DNA of 60,992 bases from SAR202 cluster bacterium (GTDB lineage Bacteria; Chloroflexota; Dehalococcoidia; Lucifugimonadales; Lucifugimonadaceae): positions 1 to 60,992 of the forward strand of contig VFGU01000008.1 in the NCBI GenBank assembly GCA_009392285.1. Direction: 5' to 3'. The translations under genes and the position numbers were made by a program. Below, one piece after another: positions 7,374 through 15,950 of the stretch (the stretch's first letter is position 1; the number at the start of each line of letters is the position of its first letter). The notes beneath the pieces were generated by a model. That model worked only from the letters and a program-made list of their open reading frames with translations, ran no database searches and was not told the origin of the DNA.

Positions 7374-8861
7374 GTGAAAATTAAGATAAAAAATATTAGT
7401 AAAAAATTTGATTCTGTAATTGCTAATGATCAAATTAATATTGAAATTACCTCAAAAAAAATTCATGCATTACTTGGAGAAAATGGAGCAGGCAAATCAA
7501 CACTGGTAAAGATTATTTCTGGACATTATAGCCCTGACTCAGGAGAAATTTTTATAAATGATAATAAGTTAGATACTGGATCAACATCATCAAGTATAAA
7601 AAATGGTATCGGAATACTTAGTCAAGACCCACTAGATTTTCAAAATTTATCAATTAAAGAAAGTTTTATAGTTGGATCAAAAAAATTTGGGGAGAATTTT
7701 AGAGATAAAAATATTCAAAATGAATTATTTAAAGCATTTAAAAAATATGAAATTGAATTAAGTTTAGATCAAAAAATAAGATCATTATCTATTGGGGAAA
7801 GACAACAAATAGAATTAATAAGATTGCTCTTTGAAGATTCTAAAATAATAATATTAGACGAACCAACCAATGGATTCTCACTAAAACAAAGAGACTTGGT
7901 TTTTAAAATGTTGAAAACGTTAAGTTCTGAGGGCTATATAATTATCTTGGTCTCACACAAACTCGATGAAGTATTAGAATTATGCCAAGAGGCAACGATC
8001 TTAAAGGGCGGCAAAAAAATCAAGACCATCCCTATTCCATATGACAAGAATAAAATTATTGATCTAATGTTCCAAGGAGAACAAAGAAAAGTTACTCAAA
8101 AAAAAGTAACTAAAAAAAATACTTCCGGGATGATAAATCTCAATCTAAAAAAATGGAGGAATGGATATACTGATAATAAAGGATTCTCAATTAAACCATT
8201 CAATGAAGGGTCAATAATTGGAGTTGTGGGTCTTCAAGGTTCAGGCGCAGATATATTTATTAGGGATATTTTCGATAGGAAAATAGATGTGCAAAGATTT
8301 ATCAAAACAACATCACCAATTAGAAATAACATGCTCAAAGAAAATCTAGCCCCTATCCCTAAAGATGATAATTACTACACCCCATCAGACAGGTTGGAGC
8401 GCGGTTTATTTGGAGAACTTACTATTAATGAGCATGTCGCACTTGCTTCCAAAGGAAACAAACTAATTGGCTGGAAATCTATAAACGAAAGTTCAAAAAG
8501 TTTAATAAAAGAATTTGAAATAAAAGGTATGCCGAATTTATTTGCAAACCAATTATCAGGTGGAAATCAACAAAAATTACAACTTGCATTAATTCCAAAA
8601 ACTCCAGGGCTAGTACTGTTAGAACAACCTACAAGAGGTCTGGATGTAAAGAGCACTAGTTCTGTTTGGGAGAAAATTATAGAAAGATCTAAATCCGATA
8701 TTTCGGTCATTTTTTCTACTACAGATATTGATGAAGTATGGGAATATTCAGATTACATTATATGTTTTTCGGGAGAAAACATAACAAAAATTTCACCAAA
8801 AGGATCAATGAAAAAAGATGATATTAAATTTTTTATTTCTGGATTGGAATCAAGAAAATGA
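7374..8861 (+). CDS. BMP-type (nucleoside/sugar family) ABC transporter ATPase with two nucleotide-binding domains
   Basis: A 495-residue cytoplasmic ATPase with two domains. Domain 1 has Walker A GENGAGKST (about residue 35), signature LSIGERQQ and Walker B IIILDEPTNG. Domain 2 has a degenerate Walker A (GLQGSGAD, no Lys), signature LSGGNQQK and Walker B with Gln in place of Glu (LLEQPTRGLD), so only one ATP site is probably fully active. This asymmetry is known in the YufO/NupO and RbsA families. It starts with GTG after a terminator. Its stop overlaps the next gene by ATGA, so ATPase and permeases form one transcript. It powers the two BMP-type permeases; serving the permease at 4352 as well would be unprecedented but cannot be excluded. 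Confidence 0.93.
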   Translation: MKIKIKNISKKFDSVIANDQINIEITSKKIHALLGENGAGKSTLVKIISGHYSPDSGEIFINDNKLDTGSTSSSIKNGIGILSQDPLDFQNLSIKESFIVGSKKFGENFRDKNIQNELFKAFKKYEIELSLDQKIRSLSIGERQQIELIRLLFEDSKIIILDEPTNGFSLKQRDLVFKMLKTLSSEGYIIILVSHKLDEVLELCQEATILKGGKKIKTIPIPYDKNKIIDLMFQGEQRKVTQKKVTKKNTSGMINLNLKKWRNGYTDNKGFSIKPFNEGSIIGVVGLQGSGADIFIRDIFDRKIDVQRFIKTTSPIRNNMLKENLAPIPKDDNYYTPSDRLERGLFGELTINEHVALASKGNKLIGWKSINESSKSLIKEFEIKGMPNLFANQLSGGNQQKLQLALIPKTPGLVLLEQPTRGLDVKSTSSVWEKIIERSKSDISVIFSTTDIDEVWEYSDYIICFSGENITKISPKGSMKKDDIKFFISGLESRK

Positions 8862-9916
8862 TTAACTTTAACATTAATAATTTTATTACCTTAGCCACAC
8901 AAATAGTTTTGGCAGCAATAGGCGCTTCATTAATAATTATTTTACTTGGCGCATCTCCGGTCGAGGTTATTACATCAATTTTCGATGGAGCATTTGGAAG
9001 GCCAGAAAAAATAGTAAAAACTATGCTAATTTTTCTCCCCATATCACTTGCTGCATTGGCCCTAATTATTACATTCTCCGGTGGGCTATGGAATATAGGA
9101 ATTGAAGGTCAAATTGTATTGGGAGCAATAGGGGCATCATGGGTATCTAAATCTTTTCTAGGAGAATCCAATATTTCACCTTACTTACAATTAATAGTCG
9201 GAATCTCAATGGGTTCTGCATGGGGCTTATTATGCGGATTATTAAAGGTAAAATTTCAAGTCCATGAGATATTTGGCGGACTAGGATTATACTTTGTTGG
9301 TAGCGGAGCAATAATATATCTAATTTTAGGACCCTGGAGTAAACAAGGCATAGCTTCAACTAGTGGAACAGATATATTTCCAAAAGAGTCTTGGTTTCCT
9401 ACTGTTTCCTCGCTTAATATTCCTGCCCTTCCAATTTTTATTATTTGCCTAATAATCATTGCCATAATTCTTTTTCTTTCTTTTTCAAAACTCGGTTTAA
9501 AACTTAAGGCTACCGGAGTAAATCCAGACTCAACAAATAAGTTTCAATTCAACAGCAATAGTTATATTTATTTAGCTTTTTTGATTGGAGGCGGGATTGC
9601 TGGATTAGCTGGGGTTTTTCAAGCTGGGGTGTTTTATCATAAATTGGTTCCATCTATTTCAGGAGGATATGGTTTTCTAGCAATATTAGTTGTATTAGCC
9701 TCCGGAAAAAGAGTTGTGCCTACTTTGCTGCTCACATTATTTTTCTCTGCCATGATTGCCGGTGGCTCCCAATTGCAACTGAGGCTAAATCTACATTCAA
9801 GTTTAATTTCGATTATTTTATCGTCAATGGTATTTTTTTGGCTTGTAGTTAACTCTGTTCCTGTTAAAAAAAATATTTCTAGAATAATAAATAGAGGTCA
9901 TAATGCTTCCTTTTGA
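8858..9916 (+). CDS. BMP-type (purine nucleoside) ABC transporter permease 1
   Basis: A 352-residue inner-membrane permease of the BPD_transp_2 family (YufP/NupP-like). It has about ten hydrophobic segments and the characteristic SGGLWNIGIEGQIVLGAIGA motif after the first helices. GLKLKATGVNPDSTNKF is the coupling-loop region that contacts the ATPase. Near the end VVLASGKRVVPTLLLTLFF is conserved in this family. It overlaps the ATPase stop by four bases and the second permease by fourteen. Together these make the usual heterodimeric pore. The substrate is inferred as purine nucleoside or base from the BMP domain and the nearby salvage genes. Confidence 0.92.
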   Translation: MINFNINNFITLATQIVLAAIGASLIIILLGASPVEVITSIFDGAFGRPEKIVKTMLIFLPISLAALALIITFSGGLWNIGIEGQIVLGAIGASWVSKSFLGESNISPYLQLIVGISMGSAWGLLCGLLKVKFQVHEIFGGLGLYFVGSGAIIYLILGPWSKQGIASTSGTDIFPKESWFPTVSSLNIPALPIFIICLIIIAIILFLSFSKLGLKLKATGVNPDSTNKFQFNSNSYIYLAFLIGGGIAGLAGVFQAGVFYHKLVPSISGGYGFLAILVVLASGKRVVPTLLLTLFFSAMIAGGSQLQLRLNLHSSLISIILSSMVFFWLVVNSVPVKKNISRIINRGHNASF

Positions 9917-10856
9917 ATCTTCAGTAGTTACAGTTATTTCGCTCAGCGCTCCTATTATTTTGGTTGTTATTGGAGAAACTATTACCGAAAAATCTGGGGT
10001 TATCAATTTATCTATCGAGGGCACACTTTTAATCACAGCCCTTACTGCATTTGCAGTATCAGTAACAACTGGAAGTCCCTTTTTAGGTTTCCTTTGCGCA
10101 GGATTGGTTGGAAGTATAGCTGCACTTGTTATTATTATATGCGACACCAAACTAGGGATGGACCAAATAGCAATAGGATTCATTCTGACCATTTTTTTGG
10201 GGAAGTTAAGTAGTTTTTTGGGGAAAGAATATGTAAGAATACCTGGCCCATATTTTCAAGAGTTATCTATCCCTATTCTTAAAGATATTCCATATTTAGG
10301 CCCAAGTTTCTTTGATCAAAATATCATTGTAATATTCTCATTCCTAATGATTCCGGCAACATGGTATTTTATAGAAAAAACGAGACTAGGATTAATAGTT
10401 AAAGCGGTTGGAGAAAACCCAGTATCTGCACAAAATAGAGGCATAAATCCAGAAAAGGTCAGAATTATTGCAACTGTAGTTGGAGGTATACTTATTGGCT
10501 TTGGAGGGGCAGCATTTTCATTGCATGCCAAATTTGGTTGGTCAGAAAATCATACAGGAAATTATGGATGGATATGCTTAGCAATTGTGATATTTGGGGG
10601 CTGGAATCCAATAAGAGCAGCAATAGGAGCTTATAGTTTTGGAATTTTTCAAATTATTGCTTTAAAAATGCAATCTGTCGCATTAGGACTAACTCAGGTA
10701 TTACCATTAATACCATTCCCTTTAATGATACTAACTTTAATTTTTATCCAAAGATTTAATAGGTCAGATAGAACTACAAATTTACCAAAAATTTTAAATG
10801 CTTTTTTTGGGGGCCAATCTCCAGAAAATATAGGTAAACCTTTAGAAAAAAATTAG
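9903..10856 (+). CDS. BMP-type (purine nucleoside) ABC transporter permease 2
   Basis: A 317-residue partner permease of the BPD_transp_2 family (YufQ/NupQ-like). It contains PIILVVIGETITEKSGVINL and SIEGTLLITA near the N-terminus, both diagnostic, and the coupling region TRLGLIVKAVGENPVSA. The ATG lies inside the end of permease 1 behind a GAGGT ribosome-binding site, so the two are translated in coupled fashion. It is the last gene of the import operon. Its stop codon is immediately followed by the stop of guaC on the other strand, leaving no room for a terminator between them. Confidence 0.92.
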   Translation: MLPFESSVVTVISLSAPIILVVIGETITEKSGVINLSIEGTLLITALTAFAVSVTTGSPFLGFLCAGLVGSIAALVIIICDTKLGMDQIAIGFILTIFLGKLSSFLGKEYVRIPGPYFQELSIPILKDIPYLGPSFFDQNIIVIFSFLMIPATWYFIEKTRLGLIVKAVGENPVSAQNRGINPEKVRIIATVVGGILIGFGGAAFSLHAKFGWSENHTGNYGWICLAIVIFGGWNPIRAAIGAYSFGIFQIIALKMQSVALGLTQVLPLIPFPLMILTLIFIQRFNRSDRTTNLPKILNAFFGGQSPENIGKPLEKN

Positions 10857-11876
10857 TTATTTATATTTCAGAACAAAAGAAATGCATTTAGGCATATTTT
10901 TCAAATCTTTAGCCCCAATATAGGTAGCGGCTGATCTTATTCCGCCTAATATTTGTTGGACCGTCTTATCTACAGGGCCTCTATATTCAAGAGATATAGT
11001 CTCACCTTCACTTGCCCTATATTCTTTAATGTCACCATAATATCTTTCCATTGCAGTATCAGAACTCATCCCATAAAACTCTTTATATTTTTTTCCATCC
11101 TTTTCGATTACTTTTCCGCCAGATTCCTCATGACCTGCCAACATACCTCCAAGCATGACAAAGTCTGCACCTGCCCCAAAAGCCTTAGCTACATCACCTG
11201 GCGTAGAACATCCTCCATCTGAAATAACGTGCCCTCTTAATCCATGAGCAGCGTCAGCACATTCTATAATGGCAGAAAGTTGCGGATACCCAACACCTGT
11301 TACGGTTCTAGTAGTACATACAGATCCAGGCCCAATTCCAATCTTAACTATATCTGCGCCTGCTAAAATTAAAGCTTCTGTCATTTCTCCGGTAACTACA
11401 TTTCCAGCAATTAATGGATTATCGAACTTATCTCTTATTTTTTTGACGAGATCTAAGAACACTTCTGTATAACCATTAGCTACATCTAAGCATATAAATT
11501 TAGGCGTGCTAAGATTCTCAGATTTTAGATACTTAAAAAAGTCATCAGCATTCTCTGCCTCTTCCACACCAAATGTTACGGCGCAATATTCTCCGTCTAT
11601 TTGATTGGACTTAATGGCGCCTGCCCATTCCTCCATTGAATAAAACTTGTGAATAGCAGTAAGCATTTTGTTCTTTTTGAAAGCTTCAGCAATCTCAAAG
11701 GTACCTGTTGTATCCATATTGGCTGATATTATAGGTATACCCTTCCAAGTTGTGCTTGAATGTCTAAATTTAAATTCTCTTTCTAGGTCAACTAACCTCC
11801 TTGAAGATAAAGTGCTTCTTTTAGGTCTTATTAATACGTCATCAAAATCTAACTTAAAATCGTGTTCTACTCTCAT
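10857..11876 (-). CDS. guaC: GMP reductase
   Basis: A 339-residue TIM-barrel enzyme that converts GMP to IMP with NADPH, releasing ammonia. The loop [18 protein letters not shown] carries the catalytic Cys shared with IMP dehydrogenase. The choice of GuaC over GuaB rests on the absence of a CBS-domain insert, the length (about 345 is usual for GuaC) and the segment [16 protein letters not shown]. The ribosome-binding site GAGGAGAGGG is formed by the end of the hpt gene immediately upstream. With hpt and the nucleoside-type importer next door it forms a purine salvage group: imported guanine compounds can be moved into the IMP/adenylate branch. Confidence 0.93.
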   Translation of the reverse strand: MRVEHDFKLDFDDVLIRPKRSTLSSRRLVDLEREFKFRHSSTTWKGIPIISANMDTTGTFEIAEAFKKNKMLTAIHKFYSMEEWAGAIKSNQIDGEYCAVTFGVEEAENADDFFKYLKSENLSTPKFICLDVANGYTEVFLDLVKKIRDKFDNPLIAGNVVTGEMTEALILAGADIVKIGIGPGSVCTTRTVTGVGYPQLSAIIECADAAHGLRGHVISDGGCSTPGDVAKAFGAGADFVMLGGMLAGHEESGGKVIEKDGKKYKEFYGMSSDTAMERYYGDIKEYRASEGETISLEYRGPVDKTVQQILGGIRSAATYIGAKDLKNMPKCISFVLKYK

Positions 11877-12380
11877 TTAATCCCTCTCCTCATCAGAAAT
11901 ATAAGATAGTTGTCTTAAAGTGCCATTTTCATCATCCATTCCATATCCATAAACCCAAGTATCTTCTACGTCAAATCCCTTCCATCCGATATCTACTAAT
12001 TTATGTTTTTTAATTTTTTTATCTAACATAACTACAATTTGAAGGTCAGATGGAGAATACTCTTGATGCAAATAATCTATTAAATTACTTAAAGTTTCCC
12101 CTGTATCATATATATCTTCAATTATTAGAATTGAACTATTATTCTTAGGCTTTGAACCTGAAAAATTCCAATTTTCATCTTCGTCGAATACATATGAAAT
12201 GAATATTTGGTCAGCTCCAGGATTTGTGATTTCTCTAAGTAGGTCAACTGCGAAAGGAACCCCTCCATTCATTGGAACTACTATACACAACTCATCAACT
12301 AACCTGCCTCTATAATAATTAGATATTTCTTTAGCTAATTCAGAAACTTTTGATTTGATTTCTTCAGATGAAATTTTCAT
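11877..12380 (-). CDS. hpt: Hypoxanthine(-guanine) phosphoribosyltransferase
   Basis: A 167-residue type I phosphoribosyltransferase that attaches PRPP to hypoxanthine or guanine. The N-terminal loop VVPMNGGVPFAVDLLREI and the PRPP-binding motif SILIIEDIYDTGETL are clear. WVYGYGMDDENG near the end resembles the hood region that selects 6-oxopurines. I start at ATG 12380 (MKISSEE); an upstream in-frame TTG at 12401 lies inside the promoter area. Neither start has a ribosome-binding site, so initiation may be leaderless or short-leader. It abuts guaC with no gap and is co-transcribed with it. Confidence 0.88.
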   Translation of the reverse strand: MKISSEEIKSKVSELAKEISNYYRGRLVDELCIVVPMNGGVPFAVDLLREITNPGADQIFISYVFDEDENWNFSGSKPKNNSSILIIEDIYDTGETLSNLIDYLHQEYSPSDLQIVVMLDKKIKKHKLVDIGWKGFDVEDTWVYGYGMDDENGTLRQLSYISDEERD

Positions 12381-12405
12381 ATGTATTAGTATTTTTAACA
12401 ATCGA

Positions 12406-12435
12406 TATAATATACATAACTATAACAAAAACCAA
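12406..12435. promoter_or_regulatory. Overlapping divergent -10 elements (hpt-guaC and the 12.4 kb operon)
   Basis: In the 57-base divergent gap TATAAT (12406-12411, plus strand) overlaps TATTAT read on the minus strand (12412 to 12407). The minus-strand box has a possible TTGGTT -35 (12435 to 12430) at 17-base spacing. The plus-strand box has a perfect -10 but no good -35. Both transcripts would have short leaders without ribosome-binding sites, and the two polymerases would compete for the same DNA. Confidence 0.4.
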
Positions 12436-12437
12436 CT

Positions 12438-12848
12438 ATGTTATTTAAATCTATAGAAACTGAAATATCATTTAACCTTCTGATATGGGGATTATGCTCT
12501 ATGATTGGAGGAGTCACATTCATATTTTTTGATAATCCTTTTATGAGTGCAGTTGGTTTCCAGTTTATAATTTGGGGATTTATCGATTCACTAATTGCAA
12601 TTGGGCCCAGAATTTATAGATGGGTTAGAAATAATGAGCACACTGAAAATTTAAACAAACTTAAAAAAATTTTGATAGTCAACTCATTCCTAGATATAGG
12701 TTATATAGTTATAGGATTTATAATTTTTATTGGATTTTTTGAAATCAATCAATACAATGGACATGGTTTAGGCGTTATAATTCAAGGTGCTTTTCTTGCT
12801 ATTTTTGATACTTATTACGCTATAAAAATAATTAAGAAAGGATTCTAA
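12438..12848 (+). CDS. Small integral membrane protein (DUF6992-like)
   Basis: A 136-residue protein with four hydrophobic segments (about residues 13-30, 36-56, 75-100 and 108-130). Segments such as LIWGLCSMIGGVTFIF and GFQFIIWGFIDSLIAIG recall the DUF6992 family, whose function is unknown. The family call is from memory of the WG-S-x-x-G and WG-x-ID patterns and is tentative. There is no ribosome-binding site; it is the first gene after the divergent promoter. Its stop overlaps the ATG of the epimerase gene (TAATG), so it leads a four-gene operon. Confidence 0.7.
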   Translation: MLFKSIETEISFNLLIWGLCSMIGGVTFIFFDNPFMSAVGFQFIIWGFIDSLIAIGPRIYRWVRNNEHTENLNKLKKILIVNSFLDIGYIVIGFIIFIGFFEINQYNGHGLGVIIQGAFLAIFDTYYAIKIIKKGF

Positions 12849-13681
12849 TGGCTAAGAAAAAAGTTTTAGTTACAGGTCTAAATGGTGTGGTTGGTTCAGC
12901 ACTAAGACCATCATTCGAAGAAAAATATGAACTTTCATCGTTTTCTAGATATGGATGCGAAGACATGCCAGATGAAAGAAATCACAAAGGAAACCTAAAC
13001 GATTTTGATTCAGTTTTAAAAGCTTTTGAAGGCCAAGACACAATTGTACATTTAGCGGCAGATAGAAGTATGAAGGCTGAGTGGGACACTGTACTTCCAT
13101 ACAATATTGTAGGACTTTATAACGTTTTCGAAGCGGCTAAAATTTGTGGCGTAAAAAGAGTAGTTTTTGGCTCCTCTCAACATTCAGTAGGAGGAAACTA
13201 CAATGACGAACCTTATAGATCAATTCTTGCAGCTAAATTTGAAGATGTTAAGAGGCCTTATAAAAGAATAGATGAGACAACTGGGATTAGACCTTCAGGT
13301 TTTTATGGAGTCTCAAAGGCGTTTGGAGAGGCAATAGGGTCAATATACAATGAATATTACGGGGTTCCATCTATCCATTTAAGGATCGGATACACTTCCT
13401 CAAACGATAATCCTGGTAGAGGAATGAGCCTTTGGTTGTCTCATAGAGATGCTGCTCAAATTCATATGAAAGCGGTTGATGCACCAGAAAGTTTAAAATA
13501 TGGGGTATTTTTTGCAATGTCTGATAACCATTGGAATATTTTTTCAATAGAGAAAGCAAAAAAGGAATTAGGCTATGAGCCTCAAGATGATAGTGGTCCT
13601 GAATATTCAGGATGGCTATTAGAAGAGCAACTTGAAAGAGATAAAACTGAGTTTAAAAAACATCCATATGAAGAGGACTAA
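12848..13681 (+). CDS. NAD-dependent epimerase/dehydratase (extended SDR, uronate dehydrogenase-like)
   Basis: A 277-residue Rossmann enzyme. The dinucleotide motif is VTGLNGVVGS (GxxGxxG). The catalytic Tyr-Lys pair is in YGVSKAFGE with the upstream Ser in VVFGSSQHSVGG. Length and the HSVGG and YGVSK segments resemble NAD-dependent uronate dehydrogenases and related short epimerases that act on sugar acids; the substrate is not determined. AAGGA lies seven bases before the ATG, which overlaps the preceding stop. The next gene begins immediately after its stop. A role in sugar-acid oxidation would suit the enolase-superfamily dehydratases elsewhere in the window. Confidence 0.88.
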   Translation: MAKKKVLVTGLNGVVGSALRPSFEEKYELSSFSRYGCEDMPDERNHKGNLNDFDSVLKAFEGQDTIVHLAADRSMKAEWDTVLPYNIVGLYNVFEAAKICGVKRVVFGSSQHSVGGNYNDEPYRSILAAKFEDVKRPYKRIDETTGIRPSGFYGVSKAFGEAIGSIYNEYYGVPSIHLRIGYTSSNDNPGRGMSLWLSHRDAAQIHMKAVDAPESLKYGVFFAMSDNHWNIFSIEKAKKELGYEPQDDSGPEYSGWLLEEQLERDKTEFKKHPYEED

Positions 13682-14026
13682 ATGAGCAAAACTCTATTTG
13701 AGAGAATAATTGATAGAGAAATAGAAGCTGATATTGTATGGGAAAACGAGAGAATAATTGCTTTTAATGACATATCTCCTCAAGCTCCGACTCACATACT
13801 AATTGTTCCAAAAAAAGTTATTTCTTCTCTTAATGAATTAGAAGAGGAAGATAGGGACCTAATTGGAGAAATGTTCATTGTTGCAAAAAATATTGCAGAA
13901 GAAAAAGGTATCAGCGAAAACGGATATAGAACAATTTTTAATACAAATGATTATGGAGGCCAAACAGTTTATCATTTGCACTTACACTTAATAGGTGGAA
14001 GAAAAATGACTTGGCCGCCAGGATAA
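13682..14026 (+). CDS. HIT family nucleotide hydrolase (HINT-like)
   Basis: A 114-residue histidine-triad protein. The catalytic triad appears as YHLHLHLIGG close to the C-terminus, followed by the RKMTWPPG tail typical of HINT proteins. The N-terminus SKTLFERIIDREIEADIVWE is equally typical. Family members hydrolyse nucleoside phosphoramidates such as AMP-lysine or AMP-N-amide. The ATG follows the epimerase stop with no gap, behind GAGGAC. Length is normal for the family. Confidence 0.95.
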   Translation: MSKTLFERIIDREIEADIVWENERIIAFNDISPQAPTHILIVPKKVISSLNELEEEDRDLIGEMFIVAKNIAEEKGISENGYRTIFNTNDYGGQTVYHLHLHLIGGRKMTWPPG

Positions 14027-14039
14027 GGAGAAATAAAAA

Positions 14040-14273
14040 ATGGATGAGTTTCATAGATATAAAAAAGAAAGCCTTTTGTGGAATGGGCTTATAACTTTGG
14101 CTTTTGGTTTACTGCCAACGATAGCATATTTGGTGACACAAGCTGTTGATCTATCAGGAATAAGTATATCTGCGTCTGGGTATATTGTTGCATCAGTTAT
14201 CTCGCTTTTTATAGGCGGTATAGGAAATGCGGCCAGATTAAATAGTAAGTATAAGAAGCGACAGAATTTATAA
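14040..14273 (+). CDS. Small two-helix membrane protein, unknown
   Basis: A 77-residue protein with two hydrophobic helices (about residues 15-35 and 46-65) and charged ends. I do not recognise a family. AAGGAG lies nine bases before the ATG, so expression is well supported. It is the last gene of the 12.4-14.3 kb operon. Its stop codon directly abuts the stop of the inositol-phosphate synthase gene on the other strand (14273/14274). Confidence 0.72.
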   Translation: MDEFHRYKKESLLWNGLITLAFGLLPTIAYLVTQAVDLSGISISASGYIVASVISLFIGGIGNAARLNSKYKKRQNL

Positions 14274-15389
14274 TTATTTATCTTCGGGGCTCAGTCTTGT
14301 TTTAGAAGACTTTGATTGATTTTTGTTGTTGGCGAAATCTTCAACCATTTGCCTAGCCTCTTCGTCGGTATATTGAATATTAGGAGATTTCATAAAATAT
14401 GCAGAAGCACTTTCTACTGACCCCGAGATTCCTCTATCTTTAGCAATTTTAGCGCATCTAATTGCATCAACTGCCACTCCAGCCGAATTGGGGCTATCTT
14501 CTACCTCTAATTTTAATTCTACATTTAATGGCAAATCTCCAAATGATGTCCCTTCGATTCTTATATAAGCCCACTTCCTATCCTCTAGCCATGGAACATG
14601 GTCACTTGGACCAATATGAATATTGTCACTTTGAATTTCTTGTTCTAGTTGGGATTTTACAGCATTAGTTTTACTAATTTTCTTCGAAATCAGCCTTTCT
14701 CTTTCTAGCATATTTAAGAAGTCAGTATTTCCTCCAAAATTTAACTGATAAGTATTATCAATCTTGACTCCCCTATCCTGAAATAACCTCGCTAATACCC
14801 TATGAACAATAGTCGCACCAACTTGAGATTTAATATCATCTCCAACAACAGGAACCCCTGCTTCTTTAAATCTTTTTTGCCAATAATCTTCTTTAGCAAT
14901 AAAAACTGGTATACAGTTCACAAAAGCACATTTGGCTGCTAAAACTTGCTCAACATACCACTTAGTAGCTTGCTCTGATCCCACAGGAAGATAGTTTATT
15001 ACTACGTCTACTTTTCTTTCTTTAAGAATTCCAACAATATCTGATGTTGAGCCAGGAGCTTTTTTAACCATTGTAGATAAATATTTTCCTAGCCCGTCAT
15101 GAGTCATTCCTCTATCGACTTTAATGCCTGTTTTAGGAACGTCGTAAAATTTTAATGCATTATTATTATTTGTATAAATAGCTTCTGATATGTCTTTTCC
15201 AACCTTATCGTTATCAACATCAAATGCAGCCACTATATTAATATCACCTACGCTGTACCCGCCTAATTCATTATGCATAAGGCCTGGAATTTTTTCATTA
15301 TCCTGCACTTCTTTATATTTGCTTACACCTTGTACTAATGATGATGCACAATTTCCAACACCAATTATAGCTACATTAATTTGACCCAA
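14274..15389 (-). CDS. ino1: Inositol-3-phosphate synthase (actinobacterial type)
   Basis: A 371-residue enzyme that converts glucose-6-phosphate to myo-inositol-3-phosphate with NAD. The N-terminal NAD site is [40 protein letters not shown] and [15 protein letters not shown] fit the short Ino1 form of actinobacteria (about 367 residues) and not the long eukaryotic form. [11 protein letters not shown] and the Lys-rich ISKTNAVKS region around the active site are present. Translation starts at TTG 15389 behind AAGGAG at a five-base spacing; no ATG fits. It is downstream of thioredoxin, NHL and TIM-barrel genes on the same strand. Inositol could serve as a compatible solute or a lipid head group. 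Confidence 0.95.
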   Translation of the reverse strand: MGQINVAIIGVGNCASSLVQGVSKYKEVQDNEKIPGLMHNELGGYSVGDINIVAAFDVDNDKVGKDISEAIYTNNNNALKFYDVPKTGIKVDRGMTHDGLGKYLSTMVKKAPGSTSDIVGILKERKVDVVINYLPVGSEQATKWYVEQVLAAKCAFVNCIPVFIAKEDYWQKRFKEAGVPVVGDDIKSQVGATIVHRVLARLFQDRGVKIDNTYQLNFGGNTDFLNMLERERLISKKISKTNAVKSQLEQEIQSDNIHIGPSDHVPWLEDRKWAYIRIEGTSFGDLPLNVELKLEVEDSPNSAGVAVDAIRCAKIAKDRGISGSVESASAYFMKSPNIQYTDEEARQMVEDFANNKNQSKSSKTRLSPEDK

Positions 15390-15455
15390 TTCGGCTCCTT
15401 TCTACGAAAAATAAATTATAAAACTGTTTCTAGGCAAAATAAAGTTTAATACTAA

Positions 15456-15950
15456 CTAATTAGAAATAATATCATCTATATTAGGTTGCATAATCCTTGA
15501 TTTGGCTATACCAGAAAACCTAAAAGATTCTTTTCCTTTGGAATCAAACATAATAAATGTAGGTGTTGATCTCACATTATATTTAATAATTTTTTCCATA
15601 TTTTCTGCATTCCTGATATCGATTTCTATAAAATCAACCTTATCGCCATAAATTTCCTTCATAGCAGATACTGTTGGCTTAGATGCAACGCAAGCCATAC
15701 ATGCTGGAGACATAAACTGTACTACCGTTGGTTTTTCAAAAGAAAAATATCCTGAAGCCACTAATTCAACTTCACTACTCTCTTTGGTTGTTGGATTTGC
15801 AACAGCATATCCAACTAATAAAACAAGAGGAATTAATATCAAGAAGGCACTAGATTTATACCTGAAATAAAGATAAATAAGACCAATTATTAATAAAAAT
15901 AAAAAAATTAAAACTGAATAATGATTAATAAATTCTAAAATACTATTCAA
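15456..15950 (-). CDS. Membrane-anchored thioredoxin-fold protein
   Basis: A 164-residue protein with two N-terminal hydrophobic segments (about residues 12-28 and 34-51) and a thioredoxin domain outside. The active site is FMSPACMACVASKP, a CxxC (C-M-A-C) in place of the usual WCGPC; STPTFIMFDSKG provides the conserved cis-Pro. It probably reduces or oxidises disulfides on the outer face of the membrane. It starts at TTG 15950 behind AGGAG and overlaps the end of the NHL gene by eight bases. The pairing with an NHL propeller and inositol synthase is not one I know. Confidence 0.88.
   Translation of the reverse strand: MNSILEFINHYSVLIFLFLLIIGLIYLYFRYKSSAFLILIPLVLLVGYAVANPTTKESSEVELVASGYFSFEKPTVVQFMSPACMACVASKPTVSAMKEIYGDKVDFIEIDIRNAENMEKIIKYNVRSTPTFIMFDSKGKESFRFSGIAKSRIMQPNIDDIISN

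Noticed and set aside
10857-11876. IMP dehydrogenase
   Set aside because: The catalytic Cys loop is shared, but there is no CBS insert, the length fits GMP reductase, and the GMSSDTAM block is specific to GuaC.
12381-12437. Purine riboswitch before hpt-guaC
   Set aside because: The whole divergent gap is 57 bases and lacks the conserved three-way-junction sequence; there is no room for an aptamer.
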